NCBI GenBank assembly: GCA_025667525.1
Contig: CM046880.1
Span: 600,503,452 to 600,567,451 of the forward strand
Source: Glebionis coronaria
Lineage: Eukaryota; Streptophyta; Magnoliopsida; Asterales; Asteraceae
DNA length: 64,000 nt
Direction: 5' to 3'
Below the pieces are notes generated by a model. The model saw only the letters and a list, made by a program, of their open reading frames with translations, did no database searches and was not told where the DNA came from. How positions within the stretch are numbered: the first letter of the stretch is position 1; each line of letters starts with the position of its first letter. This document shows positions 36,641-46,465 of this stretch, one piece after another. A program made the position numbers and the translations under genes.

Positions 36641-38116
36641 GGTGGGAAATGGGGATAGAAGGTGAAGGAGGTGGGGAAAGTTGCTCGGTTTCCTTGCTCA
36701 CAATCACGGGTGGAGGTGTAGGAAGCTCGGGTTCCATATAACCTTTTCCACTTCGAGTGGTGATTGCTTTCATCTCCCCTCTTGGATTCGCAACGGTATT
36801 ACTCGGAAGAGTACCCGAAGAAGAGGGTTGATTACTTTGGATGAGCGAACCAATCATATCACGAAGGTGAAGAGCTTGATTGTTAAAAGAGTTTTGCATG
36901 TTGGCATTAATATCATTGCTGTGTTTGGCCATGTCATTCCTTAGCTCGGCTCGAATATCGCTCCCTTGTTTCACCATGTCATTCTTCAAGTTGACAAATT
37001 GACTCTGAAGATTCGTCACCATCTCACGATTAGTCTTCATGAACGTCTCGACGTCTTGGTTAACGGCCATCGGTTGATTGAGAGGTGGAGCTTGGTAAGC
37101 TTGAGAATTTCCTTGAGTTGGGTATGGGTTTCTTTGGGATTGATATTGATTTTGAGCACGAGGTTGGGATTGATTGTTCCGGTTAAAGCTTTGTTGTTGG
37201 TTTTGGTTTGCAGGAGGGAAACCGGGAGGAGCAAGATAATTGTTGGAACGATAACTTAGCAAGCCACGGTCTCCTTGAGGGCGAGCTGGATAGCCTCCCG
37301 TAGGATAAGTACCATAAGCTGCGTTAACGTCTTCAGAATAATTGCCGTGAGTAGAAGGACACTCATTGTAGGAATGAGGACCACCACATGTGTCACAAGA
37401 GATAACAACGGCTTTAGCTTGTTGAGTTTGGTTAGAAGTCAAAATTTGGAGACTTTTGTTAATATCAAGAATAGCACGTTCCAAAATAGACGAGTTGGTG
37501 GTGGTAGAAGTAGACGAAACATTGACTCTCTGATTAGATCTTGAGGAGGCGGATGAATCCCAATTCTTGTGGTGAGTAGTCATGTTTTCAATCAACTCTC
37601 GACACTCCTCCGGTCTCCTTTTCATAAAAGTACCACCGGCGGCGGCATTGATCGTGTCACGATCACGAAAGGTGAGACCATTGTAGAAGGTGTCAATGAG
37701 AGTGACGGGGAGCATATTGTGATTAGGACAGCGGTCGATCAAATCATTGTAGCGTTCCCAAGCATCGAAAAGCGATTCATCATTCTCTTGCATAAATCCA
37801 CTGATTTGGTTACGAAGGCTAGTGACCATGGATGGGGGAAAGTAGCGCGATAAGAAGCGTTGAGTCATGTCGTTCCACGTATGAATAGAATTCTTAGGAA
37901 GACGGTCAAACCATTTTTCGGCATGGTGAGAAAGCGAGTGTGGAAAAAGTTGAAGGCGAAGGTCATCCATAGAAACACCGGGTGATTATTGTTGTTATTG
38001 TTGTGGTTGTTATTCAAATTATTTTGAGGTGGGTGATTATTGTTGTTGTTAACACCAGCCATATCTAAATCTTCACGATTCTCGGGCTCAGAATAGTTTG
38101 TAGATCTAGTACGCAT
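36627..38116 (-). pseudogene. gag: Athila gag with two frameshifts
   Basis: Start ATG at 38116 (MRTRSTNYSEPENRED), followed by an Asn-rich stretch (AAC repeats, about 37985-38050). A frame change near 37980 leads into the capsid core (DDLRLQLFPHSLSHHAEKWF, then YFPPSMVTSLRNQISGFMQ, AAAGGTFMKRRPEECRELIE). A CCHC-like knuckle, CDTCGGPHSYNEC, lies near 37410, then a Gln/Asn-rich region and ITTRSGKGY near 36750. Relatives have a longer N-terminal domain before the capsid core, so part may be deleted around the Asn-rich stretch. A second frame change near 36655 separates it from pol. Confidence 0.9.
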
Positions 38117-38349
38117 GCACCTGCAGAAGAAAAATATACACAAGAAATATCTATATAATATTTTTGGTGCAAAACCTTTTGAAAAGAATTGCTTTTAATG
38201 ATTTTTTCAATGTTTTTGTATTTTTGAAGAGTTTTATATTTTTTTATGGATTTTTGAAAATTTTTGAAGCGATGAAAATAACGTTCAAAGAACGGATCCC
38301 AAAACTCAATGCGTCTCTCACTAAAAACCGTTTATCTTAACGAAAAGAG

Positions 38350-38364
38350 CCGGCAGCGGCGCCA
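38350..38364 (-). other. Athila primer binding site
   Basis: Minus strand TGGCGCCGCTGCCGG, two bases inside the 5' LTR end; resembles the complement of the Asp tRNA 3' end reported for Athila elements. Confidence 0.85.
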
Positions 38365-38366
38365 TT

Positions 38367-40033
38367 TAATACAAGAGATGTTGCCACCTAAAGTATCAAA
38401 GTTCGTTATAGTTCCGAATCTTTTCGAATTGAAAACCGGTCTTAAGTGCGACTCAATCGTCTTTTGGTGAATCAAGAGAATGGTTGGTTTGTTTGTTTTA
38501 ATCTAATAACAAGTAATTAAAGTGTCGTTGAGTAAATGGAAGTTAAAAGATTAATATTGAAATGACAAGTAAAATAATGCATATAAATGTGAAGGTGATA
38601 ATGGAAAAGAACTAAATCACTAAATAAAACTAACACTTGGAAAAATTTTAGAAAAATAAAAAGTACTATAAGAAAGTTATATCGAAAGAAGCCAAAACAA
38701 ACCAACAAGAGCCCCCGATCGGAATGTATTCCGATCGGATGGTCGGAATATGGGTAAAGGTGACACGATCGGAATATAGGGACACAAAGGTCAATCGGAA
38801 TAAACAGAAAATTCCCAATCGGAATACGTAAGCCTGGAAACGATCGGAATGTCAAATCAAGGTAGCCAATCGGAATGCACAACAAGCCCTCGATCGGAAT
38901 AACAAGCAAGCAAGTAATCGGAATAGGCAATCAATGAACCAATCGGAAAGGGTAAACCCTAATCCGATTGGTCCAATCGGAATGTTGGGTGTGGTGCCGT
39001 CGGAAAATCAATACAAATCGGAAAGGGGAGTTTGTTGCTCCTCCTAAAATTGTGGAAATCGGTTAAGCAAGTAAATAAGCTATATTTGAGAGCTTATCAC
39101 AACACTAACCCGAATCAATGCTTAAACCGGATCAAATAAGCACTAGAATCAACTTATCAACCCGAAATCAAACAACTTTTTGTATCAAACAATCAAAACA
39201 TCAACTTTTTAATAAACTTTTTAATAAGAAAAATAAGATACTCATAAAAATAAGCCAATAAGCACAAAAGTCTTAAAGCTTAATCAAATGAAAACTTATA
39301 AAATGATCAAAAGATTAACTTTTTAGCATGAAATCAATTAGAACAACACGGATCACATGATAATCACACCAAAATCAATCTTAAATCAAAGAAAAGTAGA
39401 ATGAGATTAAGAGATAAAAGCTTAAAATGGAACTTTGATTAATGAAATAAGCAATACAAAGAGTTAATCTTGAAAGATTAAAAGTAAAAGATGAACTAGT
39501 GAGAGAAAGTTTAAGACTTTCTCTCTCTAAAAACTAAAAAGTGAAAATTAACTAAAAACTCTAACCACCCTCCTAATGACTATTAGGAGGGTATTTATAG
39601 GGAAGGAGGAAGGAGTACATGTGTTGCATCTTCTTTCTTGCTTTCTTCACGTTTTCTCGACTCGACTTTAATTCTTTGTCTTTGTCGTCTCGGGATTTGA
39701 ACTTGTCTTTTTAATTTTCTTCTTCTATTAGACTTAAGTTCTTCGACTTCGTTAAACTTCCGTCTCTTGACTTTTTCTTCGATGAATCTTCAGAATAGGC
39801 CTTGGACTTCCGTTCTTTTTGCACTCTTGATCTTTTGACTTCGTCTTTTTCCCGTTTTCTTCAGTAAAAGCCCGTGAAAGCCCGTGTTTTCTTCCTTTTT
39901 CATATTTTGGTCCTAAAACACAATAAAAATACAAACCACGCATAATTCCGACTTTTACGACATAAATCACACGTTTTGGTCTTGTTATTATTGGAAATAA
40001 GTGATAAAAGGATAAGTGTTTTCGCACTTATTA
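38367..40033 (-). repeat. 5' LTR of Athila element
   Basis: Same length as the 3' LTR, with about six transitions between them. The TATA box is at 39600-39592 on the minus strand; the downstream hairpin and the ATTCCGAT cluster are conserved. Its right end adjoins the second ATGAG. Confidence 0.95.
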
Positions 40034-40038
40034 ATGAG

Positions 40039-40503
40039 TGTGGATTTTGGAAGATTGGACGATTTGGAAAGGAGGTACATACTTTCACTTCAGTTATTTC
40101 TATATTTGCAAGCATAGACAGGGAAGACTTGGTGCATCTATGGAGATTAATAGAGGCCAAGTATACAGCTGAAGCACCTACTTCAGCAAATGGAATAAGA
40201 CTTTGGAACACATTTATGACTTTGTGTGGTCCAAAAGAAGCAGATCCTGCCATTTGGAAGGATCTTGAAGATGATCTCAGTAATCTTCATTGGAGGCTAT
40301 ATTCTACTTGTGGTGTATTTCATATGAGCTCTACAAAGTTTTCAGAGTATTTACTTGTGGATGCTGACTATTTCTTGTCCAAAGAAGTGTTGGAGAAGAT
40401 GCTAGAGACACCCTTGGAGATTGACTATACTAGTGACGTGGCCAAGGACTTGATCAGATATGTTTATCACCAACATAAGAAGTTTTTGCAAGATTCCTCC
40501 TAA
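40039..40503 (+). pseudogene. SIRE ORF3, C-terminal 154 residues
   Basis: After the Athila element and its duplicated ATGAG, the ORF3 frame resumes (CGFWKIGRFGKEVHTF) and runs to TAA at 40501. With the left part the undisturbed ORF would have had about 1028 codons. Blocks such as LVHLWRLIEAKY, DLEDDLSNLHWRLYST and DLIRYVYHQHKKF look helical. No membrane anchor is apparent. An apparent longer ORF that starts inside the Athila LTR at 39976 is an accident of the junction. The purine tract and 3' LTR follow within 60 bp. Confidence 0.85.
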
Positions 40504-40548
40504 GCCTTAAGTTTTTATTCAGAAACTTGATCATTGGATTAGATATCA

Positions 40549-40563
40549 AGTTTAGGGGAGGAT
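40549..40563 (+). other. SIRE polypurine tract
   Basis: tttaggggaggat immediately before the 3' LTR TGTTGGG; the priming site for plus-strand DNA. Confidence 0.9.
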
Positions 40564-41081
40564 TGTTGGGAATAAAATATGGGTCAGTTCACTAGACGCT
40601 GATAAGAAGAATGTCAACGCTGATAGGAAGACATTGGACGCTGACAGCCAAGCGTTGACATTGAAGAAGTCAACGCTGACAGCCTTGAAGATTGACACTG
40701 ATGGAATATCTTTTGTTTATTTGTTTCTTTATTTATGTATGGTAAAGATAAGCACAACATTGTATTTTCTATTATTATCTTTACCTAGAATAGTTGATTC
40801 GTAGCTTATTGTACAAGACTTCTTGTTCTATAAAAGAAGGTCTTTTAGGTTAAAGTCATATATCAGTTTTCATAAGTATTCGCAAGTTAAACCTTTCATT
40901 GTAATCAATTCGATCATTCTAATACAAGTGAAAGTTTGTTTAACATCTTTGTGTTTTAGATCAAGTGTTAATTCCGCATAACACTTTGTTACTTTACTCA
41001 TAAGCAAAGGTTTCTCTACGTGTAGTACTTGATCTAATCTCGTCTACACAAAGCTTAATCGATCTAAGTTTGGGATCAACA
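40564..41081 (+). repeat. 3' LTR of SIRE element
   Basis: Identical by eye to the 5' LTR except one A-to-G (in ttccacataac / ttccgcataac). TATAAAAG at 40829-40836; motif cores at 40597, 40618, 40639 and 40674. Confidence 0.96.
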
Positions 41082-41086
41082 TTCAA

Positions 41087-41990
41087 CAGAAGTATGAGTT
41101 ATTTTCACCTAAGCGAATGCTTGATGAGCTCAAGGCTATGTTCGAGAAGCCGCAAGATGTGGAGATCTATGACTTGGTAGATGCTTTGCATAGCTGCAAG
41201 CAAGCTCCAGGAAAGACTATAAGTGTCCATTATTTGGAGATGAGGGGTTATATGGAACAGCTCATTGCACTAGGACAACCTATGATCATAATATGGCTAT
41301 TAACTTGATCAATAGGTCCCTTAACAAGGACTTTAATGATTTTGTTAGATACTATAATATGCATTGCACAGGGAAGACAGTTAATGATTTGCATGCAATG
41401 CTATTGACTATGAAAAGGGGTTGAAAGATAAGGCATCTACCGCTACGCCTTCTGTACTAACCATATAAAAGGGTAGAGTGAGTAAGACAAAACCGCAAGC
41501 GGATAAGAAGAATGGCAAAGGCAAGGGTAATAAGGGCAAACAAGTTGCGACTTATTCGAAACCTAAGCAGAACTTTTTCAAGAAAAGTCAATCTCAAAAG
41601 GATGAGACTTGTCACCATTGCAAGGCAAGTGGTCACTGGAAGAGGAATTGCCCTCTTTACCTCGAAGAATTGCGAGAAATAAAGAAGAAGTCTGAGCAGA
41701 GCGCTATAGCTTCAGGTACTTTATTTATGATTGAATTGTTCAATTTAACATACAAATTAATATCCTGGGTATATGATACGGGATGCGGTATTAACATTTG
41801 TAATACGCTGCAGGGATTTAATCTAGAAAGGAAGCTTTCCTATGGGAATAATTTCTACAAGTGACCAATGGCGCACAAGCAGCGGTTGAAGCTATAGGAA
41901 CTTTTAATCAAGTTTTACCTTCAGGTTTAGTACTGAAATAAAATGATTGTCATTATGCACCTACAACTGTTAGGGATGTTATTTCCTTTT
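41087..41990 (+). pseudogene. gag C-terminus and protease of the old Ty1/copia element
   Basis: It resumes the gag cut by SIRE: LDELKAMFEKPQDVEIYDLV and HYLEMRGYMEQLIALGQPM, then frame changes near 41300-41470. A basic stretch (KPQADKKNGKGKGNKGKQVA) precedes a CCHC zinc knuckle (CHHCKASGHWKRNC, near 41620). Retropepsin follows with SWVYDTGCGINICNTLQGF near 41770, then a stop near 41863 and another near 41939. Decayed. Confidence 0.88.
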
Positions 41991-43310
41991 CTTGTTTGTT
42001 AAATAATAGATTTGTTCACACGGTTGATAATAATGGAATTTCTGTTTGGAAAAATGGTATTTTCTGTTTTAATACAATTTCTGTGAATGGTGTATTTGAA
42101 ATAGACATGCATGATAATGAATCCGAGAGCAATAAATCTGTCTTTAGCATGAGTAAGAAGAGAAAGTTTGACAAGAACTCGTATACAAAAGCTTCAATGT
42201 AAAGGTCTTTTGGAAAGTATCAATGATGAATCATTTGATAAATGTGAGTCTTGTATCTCTGGAAAGATGACCAAGAAACCTTTTAATAGCAATATTGAAA
42301 GAGCTACTGATCTACTTGGACTTATACATACTGAGGTGTGTGGACCACTTAGACATACGTCAAGGAAAGGTGCTAGCTACTTCTTAACATTTACGGATGA
42401 TTATAGCCGTTATGGTTATATTTATTTACTTAAGCATAAACATGAGGTATTTGAAACATTCAAAGTGTTTAAAGCAGAAGTAGAACTACAATTAGGCAAG
42501 AAGATAAAATCTCTTCGTTCTGATAGAGGTGGTGAATATTTAAGTCAAGAGTTTATAGATTATCTAAGTGAGAATGGAATTGTTCAGCATCTTACTTCTC
42601 CCTATACTCCACAACAAAATGGTGTATCTGAAAGGAGAAATCGTACATTATTGGATATGGTGCGATCTATGTTTAAGCTTACAACTTTACCTTTATCTTT
42701 TGGGGATCATGCTTTAGAGTCTGTTGTTCGCATTCTATATATGGTTCCCACAAAGAAGGTCGATAACACATCATATGAACTATGGCATGGCAAGAAGCAA
42801 TATTTGTCTTATTTAAAGGTCTGGGGTTGCGAGGAGTATGTGAAACGTGACTCGGGTGATAAGCTCCAACAACGATCTGTAAAATGTATCTTTGTAGGAT
42901 ACCCTAAGGAAACTATGGGTTACTCCTTTTATTATCCACCCGAGAACAAAGTGATTGTTTCTAGGTGTGGAGACTTCCTTGAATCTGATCTTGTTAATCA
43001 AGAATTCAGTGGGAGAAATTTTGATCTTGAAGAGAGTAATATAGATACATTACCTTCTGAAAACACTAGCGATGTAATTCCTGTAGAACCAGAAAGTCTG
43101 GCGGTTCCACCGGAATTAGTTCCTCTGCGTAGATCCGCAAGGATTAAAAACGAAAACAGCAATATATGTCTTAACATAGAGTATGATGATGAGTTAGGGG
43201 ATTTTGGTGAACCCGCTAATTATAAATCCGCCATACTTGATCTTGAGAAGGATAAGTGGATGGTTGTTATGGATGAGGAAATAAAATCCATGAAAGTAAA
43301 TGATGTTTAG
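41991..43310 (+). pseudogene. integrase of the old Ty1/copia element
   Basis: The upstream frame (to about 42200) is the region between protease and pre-integrase. From 42168 a 380-residue frame covers the zinc-binding end (CESCISGKMTKKPF) and the DDE core: LIHTEVCGPLRHTSRKGASY (where Glu replaces the catalytic Asp of the usual HTDVCGP), SLRSDRGGEYLSQEF and TPQQNGVSERRNRTL. It then covers the C-terminal linker (LPSENTSDVIPVEPES) and the start of RT. The Asp-to-Glu change and the terminal stop argue for loss of function. Confidence 0.9.
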
Positions 43311-44790
43311 ATTCTTATAGAACCACCACCTAATGTTAAAGTAGTGAGACATAAGTCGATATACAAGAAGAAAATCGACATGGAAGGAAAAGTACAATCC
43401 TATAAAGCTCGTTTAGTAGCTAAAGGTTTTACTCGAACTTTTGGCATAGACTACGAGGAGACTTTTTCTTCTGTAGCAGACTTAAGAGCTATTAGGTTTT
43501 TCATAGCTATAGCAGCATACTATGACTATGAGATATGGCAAATGGATGTTAAAACTGCCTTCTTGAATGGTCGCTTAGATGAAGACATCTATATGTAGCA
43601 ACCAGAAAGGTATGTTGATCTTGAGAATCCAGGACATGTGTGCAAACTTCAAAGGTCCATTTATGGTTTAAAGTAAGCATCATGTCAATGGAATAAAAGA
43701 TTTGACGAAGAAATCAAAAAGTTTGGATTTATTCAGAATCGTGATGAGCCATGTGTATATCGCAAAGCTAGTGGGAGTGATGTAGTATTCCTAGTCCTAT
43801 ATATTGATGCCATATTAATCATGGGAAGTAACATTCTAAGACTTAAAGTAGTTAAGGATTATCTTGGTAAATGTTTTTTTATGAAGGGTTTAGGAGAAGT
43901 TGTATGCATTTTGGGAATTAAGATCTATCGGGATAGGAAAAGACGGTTAATTAGTCTATGTCAAGATGCTTATATAGATAAGATTTTGAAGAAGTATAAT
44001 ATTCATAATTCCAAGAAAGGTTTTCAACCTATGGAAGTTAAGCATAATCTGAGTCATGAGATAGATGCATCAACTCTTGAAGAGGAGGCATACATGCAGA
44101 AGGTGCCTTATGCTTCGGCTGTAGGATCTATAATGTATGCTGTTAGATTCACAAGGCCTGATGTGGTGTTTGCTCAGAACTTGGTCAGTAGATACCAACA
44201 GAATCCAGGGAAGCTCCACTGGACTGTTGTTAAACATATTCTAAAGTATTTGAAGAGTACGAAAGATATGTTTTTGGTATATGAAGGGAAACCAGACACA
44301 GAACTGAATGTGACAGGTTTCTGTGATGCGTCCTAGCAATGTGATAAAGACGATACGAAGTCTCAGACGGGTTAGGTTTTTGATATCAATGGAGGAGTAG
44401 TTGACTGGAAGAGAAAGAAACAGACAACGATTGCAATGCATGCTACTCAGTCCGAGTACATGGCTGCTTCAAAAGCTGTAATGGAAGTTGTTTGGATTAG
44501 GAAGTTTATTGAAGATCTTGGAGTGATGCCTTAAATAAAAGAACCTATAGATATGTATTGTGACAATTCTGCCGTAATAATATTTTCCAATGACCCTGGA
44601 GTCATGAAAGGCGCCAGACACTTTATACGTAGACATCACTACGTCCGAGAACAAGTTGAAGCTCGTGAAATCAAATTGATAAAAGTTCACACAGATGATA
44701 ACGTAGCCGGTCCTTTAACTAAGGCTTTGCCTAGACCAAAGGTAGTTAAGCATGCCAATGCGATTGGGCTGCAACTAGCTAGCTAACTCA
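43311..44790 (+). pseudogene. RT and RNase H of the old Ty1/copia element
   Basis: RT blocks: YKARLVAKGFTRTFGIDYEE, MDVKTAFLNGRLDEDIYM followed by a stop, YGLK followed by a stop, then YIDAILIMGSN where the catalytic YVDD should be (second Asp changed to Ala). Further blocks: MKGLGEVVCILGIKIYRDR and SAVGSIMYAVRFTRPDVVFA. RNase H carries FCDAS, a stop, then MHATQSEYMAASKAV and YCDNSAVIIFSND, ending in DNVAGPLTKALPRPK. At least six stops and the damaged active site show that it is dead. Confidence 0.92.
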
Positions 44791-45582
44791 TGGAATAAAT
44801 CTGTGATTAGTATTTGGATAAAGGATGTTATGACTATATTATATAAAGATTGGGTTTCGTTTATTTTATTATTTAATAAGTGTATCCTATTTTACATGTT
44901 TTAATACATGAATAAATATTCTGCTAAATTTTCGTTGTCGATTAATAATATGGGAATATTATTAAATTAAGACAATTCAAAATAGCGATAGAGTATACTT
45001 GAAAGTATATTGATCGATTTTGGATGATATTCGATGAATTGAATATTGGACTTATCCTAACTATATGATTTACTTTATGGATCTTTGTCATCAAGTAAAA
45101 CATAAATAGTTATCCTTAGACTTAAGATACCAGGAAAGTGTTGTGAATCTAGTGCATCTCAATGGAATAGTCTAACGCTAAACGTAACTGGTAGCTATAA
45201 GGATTATTTTCGGAAGTGTTGCAAAATTCATAAGTTTTGCTCGTAATCAATATGGAATTTATTTCCTCCAATTTCGTTTTGGAGTTTTATACAGCTGGTT
45301 CCCTCGTGGGATTAGTAAGATGCTTGTGTGGCCACACCTAAATTTCTTTTGGTAATATTGCTGAATCTGTGAACGAGAAACAGAATGGTTAATGAAAGGA
45401 ATGACTGAGATCCATATCCTTATTAACGTTGTATTAGAAATAAAAGGATAATAATAACGATGAAGAATCGTTAAAAGGTTTTGTCCAGGAAACCTTACTC
45501 GAGTTATACTAGATGCATTGCTATGTGTAACTAGACGCTAGACAATGTAATCACGATATTCCAAATATGTCCAAGTGGGAGC
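44791..45582 (+). other. 3' untranslated region of the old Ty1/copia element
   Basis: No ORF. It ends with the purine tract ccaagtgggagc directly before the 3' LTR. Confidence 0.75.
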
Positions 45583-46460
45583 TATAAGTTTATGGACTTA
45601 TATTTAATAGTCGTGTTATAGGATCGAACTCGAGATTATGGGATTGCACACAATACGTAAAGAGTTAGTTTAATTAATAAATATATTTATTGTATTTATT
45701 AATTTATTTAATAAATATATATTTATGTATTTAGTAAATTAAACCGAGCAAGAAACTATATAAATTTAAAGATCGTTAATTAATTAATAATTAAGTATTA
45801 ACGAATGTTAAAATAATATATAGTAAGAGATTAAAAGGAAAGAATGACGAAAAATTACGGAACACCCCACAAGGGGTGTTTCGACTGTCGGTTAGGGCTC
45901 CAAAGGGGGGGGGGGGGGGCAAAAGTTGCCTTTTATTTACTTGGACTACAATGGGTTGATGCCTATAAATACACCTCCTTATCCCTCATAATTCACAACA
46001 TAAGTTGAATCTCTTTCCCCTCTCTCTCTCTCTTGGTTCGATCGCAAGGTATAACCCACAAAGGGTTTCGGTTGATTATCTTTGTTGATCAATTGTGTTG
46101 ATAATCTAGTCCTAACCCCTCTCTAGGGTTGTTGTGTCTCTAGGGTTGTTGGGTAGATTAATTACAAGTGTTGTAGCTTGGTTTTACACGTGCTAGAATC
46201 ACGGTTAGCTCGTTGTATTACGTGTGTACAATATCATAATATAGTCTTACTTTAGACTATACCTTGGTATATTACGGTATAAGCCCGAATTAGTGATTCG
46301 TTCTTCGTCTTGTGGATTTGATTTTGCATAAAGGTATGTTACCTTAATTCGATTAATTATAATTGTGTTATTATTATGATCTTGTTAAATCGCTTCCGCT
46401 ATATGTGCTTTGATCTCGTTTAGGGTTTTATATAATTGTTATGATATTAATAAACATTCA
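45583..46460 (+). repeat. 3' LTR of the old Ty1/copia element
   Basis: Starts TATAAG (mutated from TG) and ends acattca, followed by the ATTAC duplication. TATAAATA at 45964-45971. The CT tract is only about seven units and the G run about 15. Confidence 0.92.
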
Positions 46461-46465
46461 ATTAC

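Larger units (their letters stand above)
28978..40033 (-). mobile_element. Athila-type Ty3/gypsy retrotransposon nested in SIRE ORF3
   Basis: Two 1667-bp LTRs, target duplication ATGAG (28973-28977 and 40034-40038), gag at the right and pol to its left, all on the minus strand. The primer site next to the 5' (right) LTR reads TGGCGCCGCTGCCGG on the minus strand, resembling the Asp-tRNA-type site of Athila elements. A purine tract (AGGGGATT) abuts the 3' LTR. The LTRs differ at about six positions, all transitions, so it is young. Two gag frameshifts and one pol stop make it non-autonomous now. Confidence 0.95.
17973..41081 (+). mobile_element. SIRE-type (Maximus) Ty1/copia retrotransposon, very young, split by an Athila element
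   Basis: Paired 518-bp LTRs (one mismatch seen) are flanked by a perfect TTCAA duplication (17968-17972 and 41082-41086). A TGGTATCAGAGC primer site at 18493-18504 and a purine tract (ttaggggaggat) before the 3' LTR complete the structure. Order: two-part gag, pol (PR-IN-RT-RH), a 1.2-kb spacer, then a long extra ORF. A long extra ORF after pol and large overall size are hallmarks of the SIRE/Maximus clade. Without the nested Athila element it is about 12.05 kb. The near-identical LTRs imply insertion within roughly the last 0.1 million years at commonly used plant rates. Confidence 0.95.

Noticed and set aside
39976..40503. A 175-codon gene starting in the Athila LTR
   Set aside because: The first 20 or so codons are LTR sequence; the rest is the resumed end of SIRE ORF3.
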